Both the position numbers and the translations under genes were made by a program. Below are positions 12,241 through 13,393 of a stretch of 13,393 bases of DNA, in pieces (positions within the stretch are counted from its first letter, which is position 1; each line of letters starts with the position of its first letter). This DNA comes from Ferrovibrio sp964429465 (GTDB lineage: Bacteria; Pseudomonadota; Alphaproteobacteria; Ferrovibrionales; Ferrovibrionaceae). The notes beneath the pieces are model-generated. The model ran no database searches. It was not told where the DNA came from and saw only the letters and a program-made list of their open reading frames with translations. The DNA lies in the NCBI GenBank assembly GCA_964429465.1, contig CAYSCA010000084.1, positions 1-13,393 of the forward strand. The letters run 5' to 3'.

Positions 12241-13122
12241 ATGACCGCGCGGGCCACCTTCACGCTCGCCGTCTTCCTGTTATGGACGGCCTTGCTGATT
12301 CCGCTGCAGATGCTGCTGATCCGGATCGGCTCGCCGCTGCGCCGCTCGCTGCCGCATTTCTACCATCGCAGCGTCGCCTGGCTGCTGCGCGTGAAGGTGC
12401 GCCGGATCGGCGCGCCGGCCGCGGCCGCGCCGACGCTGTTCATCTGCAACCACATTTCCTGGCTCGATATCGTGGTGCTGTCGGCCGCCCTGCCGGCCAG
12501 CTTCATCGCCAAGCGCGAGGTCGGCGAATGGCCGTTCTTCGGCACGCTGGCGCGGCTGCAGCGCACGGTGTTCATCGATCGCGACAGACGCCACCGCACC
12601 GCCGAGCATCGCGACGAGATTCGCGAACGGCTCGAGCAGGGCGACAACCTGATCCTGTTTCCGGAAGGCACCTCGTCCGACGGCCTGCGCATCCTGAATT
12701 TCAAGTCGGCCTTCTTCGCGGTCGCGGAGGCGCCGGTGCAGGGCCGCATGGTGACGGTGCAGCCGGTCAGCCTCGGCTATGCGCGGCTCAATCACATGCC
12801 GGTCGGCCGGCGCTGGATGTCGATCTTCGCCTGGGTCGGCGATGAAGACCTGGTGCCGCATCTGTGGCGCTTCCTGAAGGCCGGCCCCAGCGAGGCGGTG
12901 GTGGAATTCCACCAGCCGGTGACGATGGAGGATTTCGCCTCGCGCAAGGGGATGGCCGCCTGGTGCCATCAGCGCGTCGCCGAGGGGCTGAGCGACATCA
13001 ATGCCGGCCGTGAGCCGGGGCGGCGCACCGCGCCGAAGCCCGTGCATCGCGATCGCGCGCATGCGCCGCCGCCGCCGCCGCCGCACGACGCCGCGCAGCC
13101 GCTCCCGCCGCCGGGCGTTTAG
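12241..13122 (+). CDS. plsC: 1-acyl-sn-glycerol-3-phosphate acyltransferase
   Basis: Inner-membrane acyltransferase of 293 residues (PF01553) that converts lysophosphatidic acid to phosphatidic acid in phospholipid synthesis. A hydrophobic N-terminal segment spans about 8-28. Motif I is NHISWLD, with H71 and D76 (HX4D). Motif II is near FIDRDRR (111-117), and motif III is FPEGTSSDG from residue 140. LPASFIAKREVGEWPFFG before motif II is typical. The last 40 or so residues are unusual: basic and then Pro-rich, with six consecutive prolines encoded by a GCC/CCG triplet run near 13065-13084. That tail is probably disordered and dispensable for catalysis. The ATG has no clear Shine-Dalgarno. The gene follows fur and converges on the 2OG oxygenase gene, with 25 bases between the stops. 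Confidence 0.92.
   Translation: MTARATFTLAVFLLWTALLIPLQMLLIRIGSPLRRSLPHFYHRSVAWLLRVKVRRIGAPAAAAPTLFICNHISWLDIVVLSAALPASFIAKREVGEWPFFGTLARLQRTVFIDRDRRHRTAEHRDEIRERLEQGDNLILFPEGTSSDGLRILNFKSAFFAVAEAPVQGRMVTVQPVSLGYARLNHMPVGRRWMSIFAWVGDEDLVPHLWRFLKAGPSEAVVEFHQPVTMEDFASRKGMAAWCHQRVAEGLSDINAGREPGRRTAPKPVHRDRAHAPPPPPPHDAAQPLPPPGV
13065..13084. repeat. GCC triplet microsatellite in the plsC tail
   Basis: Six GCC units in a row plus a partial one run through the 3' part of plsC, giving a run of prolines in that frame. The unit length is three, so slippage would change tail length without breaking the frame. Confidence 0.6.
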
Positions 13123-13147
13123 CGCCGGGGCATCTCAGGCCGCGGCA

Positions 13148-13393
13148 TCACGTCGCGTCGTGGAAGATCACGCCGAGCGTGAAACGCCGGCCCGAGCGCA
13201 GCCGGCTGACGCCATGACGCATGGTGACGCGATAGGTGCCGCGCGATCCCTGGACCGGCCGGTGATGCACCGGGAAGATCACGCCTTCGCCCTGGCGCAG
13301 ACCGACCACTTCGGCGCGCGACTGCATGCGCGGGCGCTGCTCGGCCAGCACGAATTCGCCGCCGGTGAAATCCGTCTCGGGGTCGGAGAGCAG
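13148..13393 (-). CDS. 2OG-Fe(II) oxygenase, C-terminal part (5' end outside window)
   Basis: Only the last 81 residues are visible; the frame stays open to the right edge and begins LLSDPETDFTGGEFVLAEQ. The sequence fits the C-terminal half of a 2-oxoglutarate/iron oxygenase of the prolyl-hydroxylase type. DFTGGEF is a core strand. VGLRQGEGVIFPVHHRPV follows. MRHGVSRLRSGRRFTLGVIF supplies the likely distal iron-binding His and the 2OG-binding Arg of GRR. The proximal HxD pair would lie outside the window. Substrate is unknown; relatives hydroxylate proteins, amino acids or small metabolites. The GTG at 13351 is an internal valine codon, not a start. It is convergent with plsC. Confidence 0.85.
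   Translation of the reverse strand: MLSDPETDFTGGEFVLAEQRPRMQSRAEVVGLRQGEGVIFPVHHRPVQGSRGTYRVTMRHGVSRLRSGRRFTLGVIFHDAT

Noticed and set aside
1..13393. Long open frames opposite or shifted from the called genes across the window
   Set aside because: They are by-products of high GC: Arg/Ala/Pro-rich or low-complexity translations without family motifs, each overlapping a gene with clear motifs.
1..13393. Defence island, phage, CRISPR, biosynthetic cluster or other new multi-gene system
   Set aside because: No integrase, transposase, nuclease, toxin-antitoxin pair, spacer array or megasynthase frames are present, and composition is even. The genes are mostly housekeeping.

Overview
The window is GC-rich (about two thirds G+C by eye) and densely coded, with no gene-free stretch over 300 bases. 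Gene content and codon use point to an alphaproteobacterium, probably of the Rhodospirillales type. The evidence is an IalB-family secreted protein, an ECF11-like sigma factor, a PAS_5 (PF07310) protein, a MucR/Ros regulator, a Fur without the usual structural-zinc cysteines, and GC-rich dispersed palindromic repeats. It reads as ordinary chromosome. I see no insertion sequence, phage, integrase, CRISPR array, tRNA or rRNA, and no convincing new multi-gene system. The interest lies in smaller things: a gene fusion, an uncharacterised redox pair, a sigma factor without its usual partner, and repeat and operator-like DNA.

Layout. (1) 1-1524, minus: ialB then rlmN, joined by a 4-base GTGA overlap; rlmN runs off the left edge. 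(2) 1667-2932, plus: an ECF sigma factor, then a PAS_5 protein behind an AT-richer, palindrome-containing leader. (3) 2952-3041: two GC-rich repeats head to head, forming a large inverted repeat between convergent genes. (4) 3059-5362, minus: EamA-type permease, then a small unknown membrane-anchored protein that overlaps a sterol-desaturase-type hydroxylase by 4 bases. (5) 5363-5589: a 227-base divergent gap, the longest here, carrying a nested hairpin repeat. (6) 5590-9345, plus: sppA, ihfB, lapA-like, an ornithine cyclodeaminase-family reductase and a sarcosine-oxidase-like flavoenzyme, very tightly packed. (7) 9359-9922, minus: VanX/DdpX-type D-Ala-D-Ala dipeptidase. (8) 9976-13122, plus: a tsaB-rimI fusion, mucR, fur and plsC. 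(9) 13148-13393, minus: the C-terminal end of a 2OG-Fe(II) oxygenase, cut by the right edge.

How the genes may work together. TsaB supports t6A37 formation on tRNA and RimI acetylates ribosomal protein N-termini; one polypeptide carries both here. SppA, LapA-like, PlsC, the dipeptidase and the hydroxylase all concern membrane or wall. IHF-beta, MucR, Fur and the ECF factor are regulators with likely genome-wide targets. The overlapping reductase/oxidase pair probably acts on one set of amino or imino acids. Assignments rest on motifs read by eye; no database search was possible.
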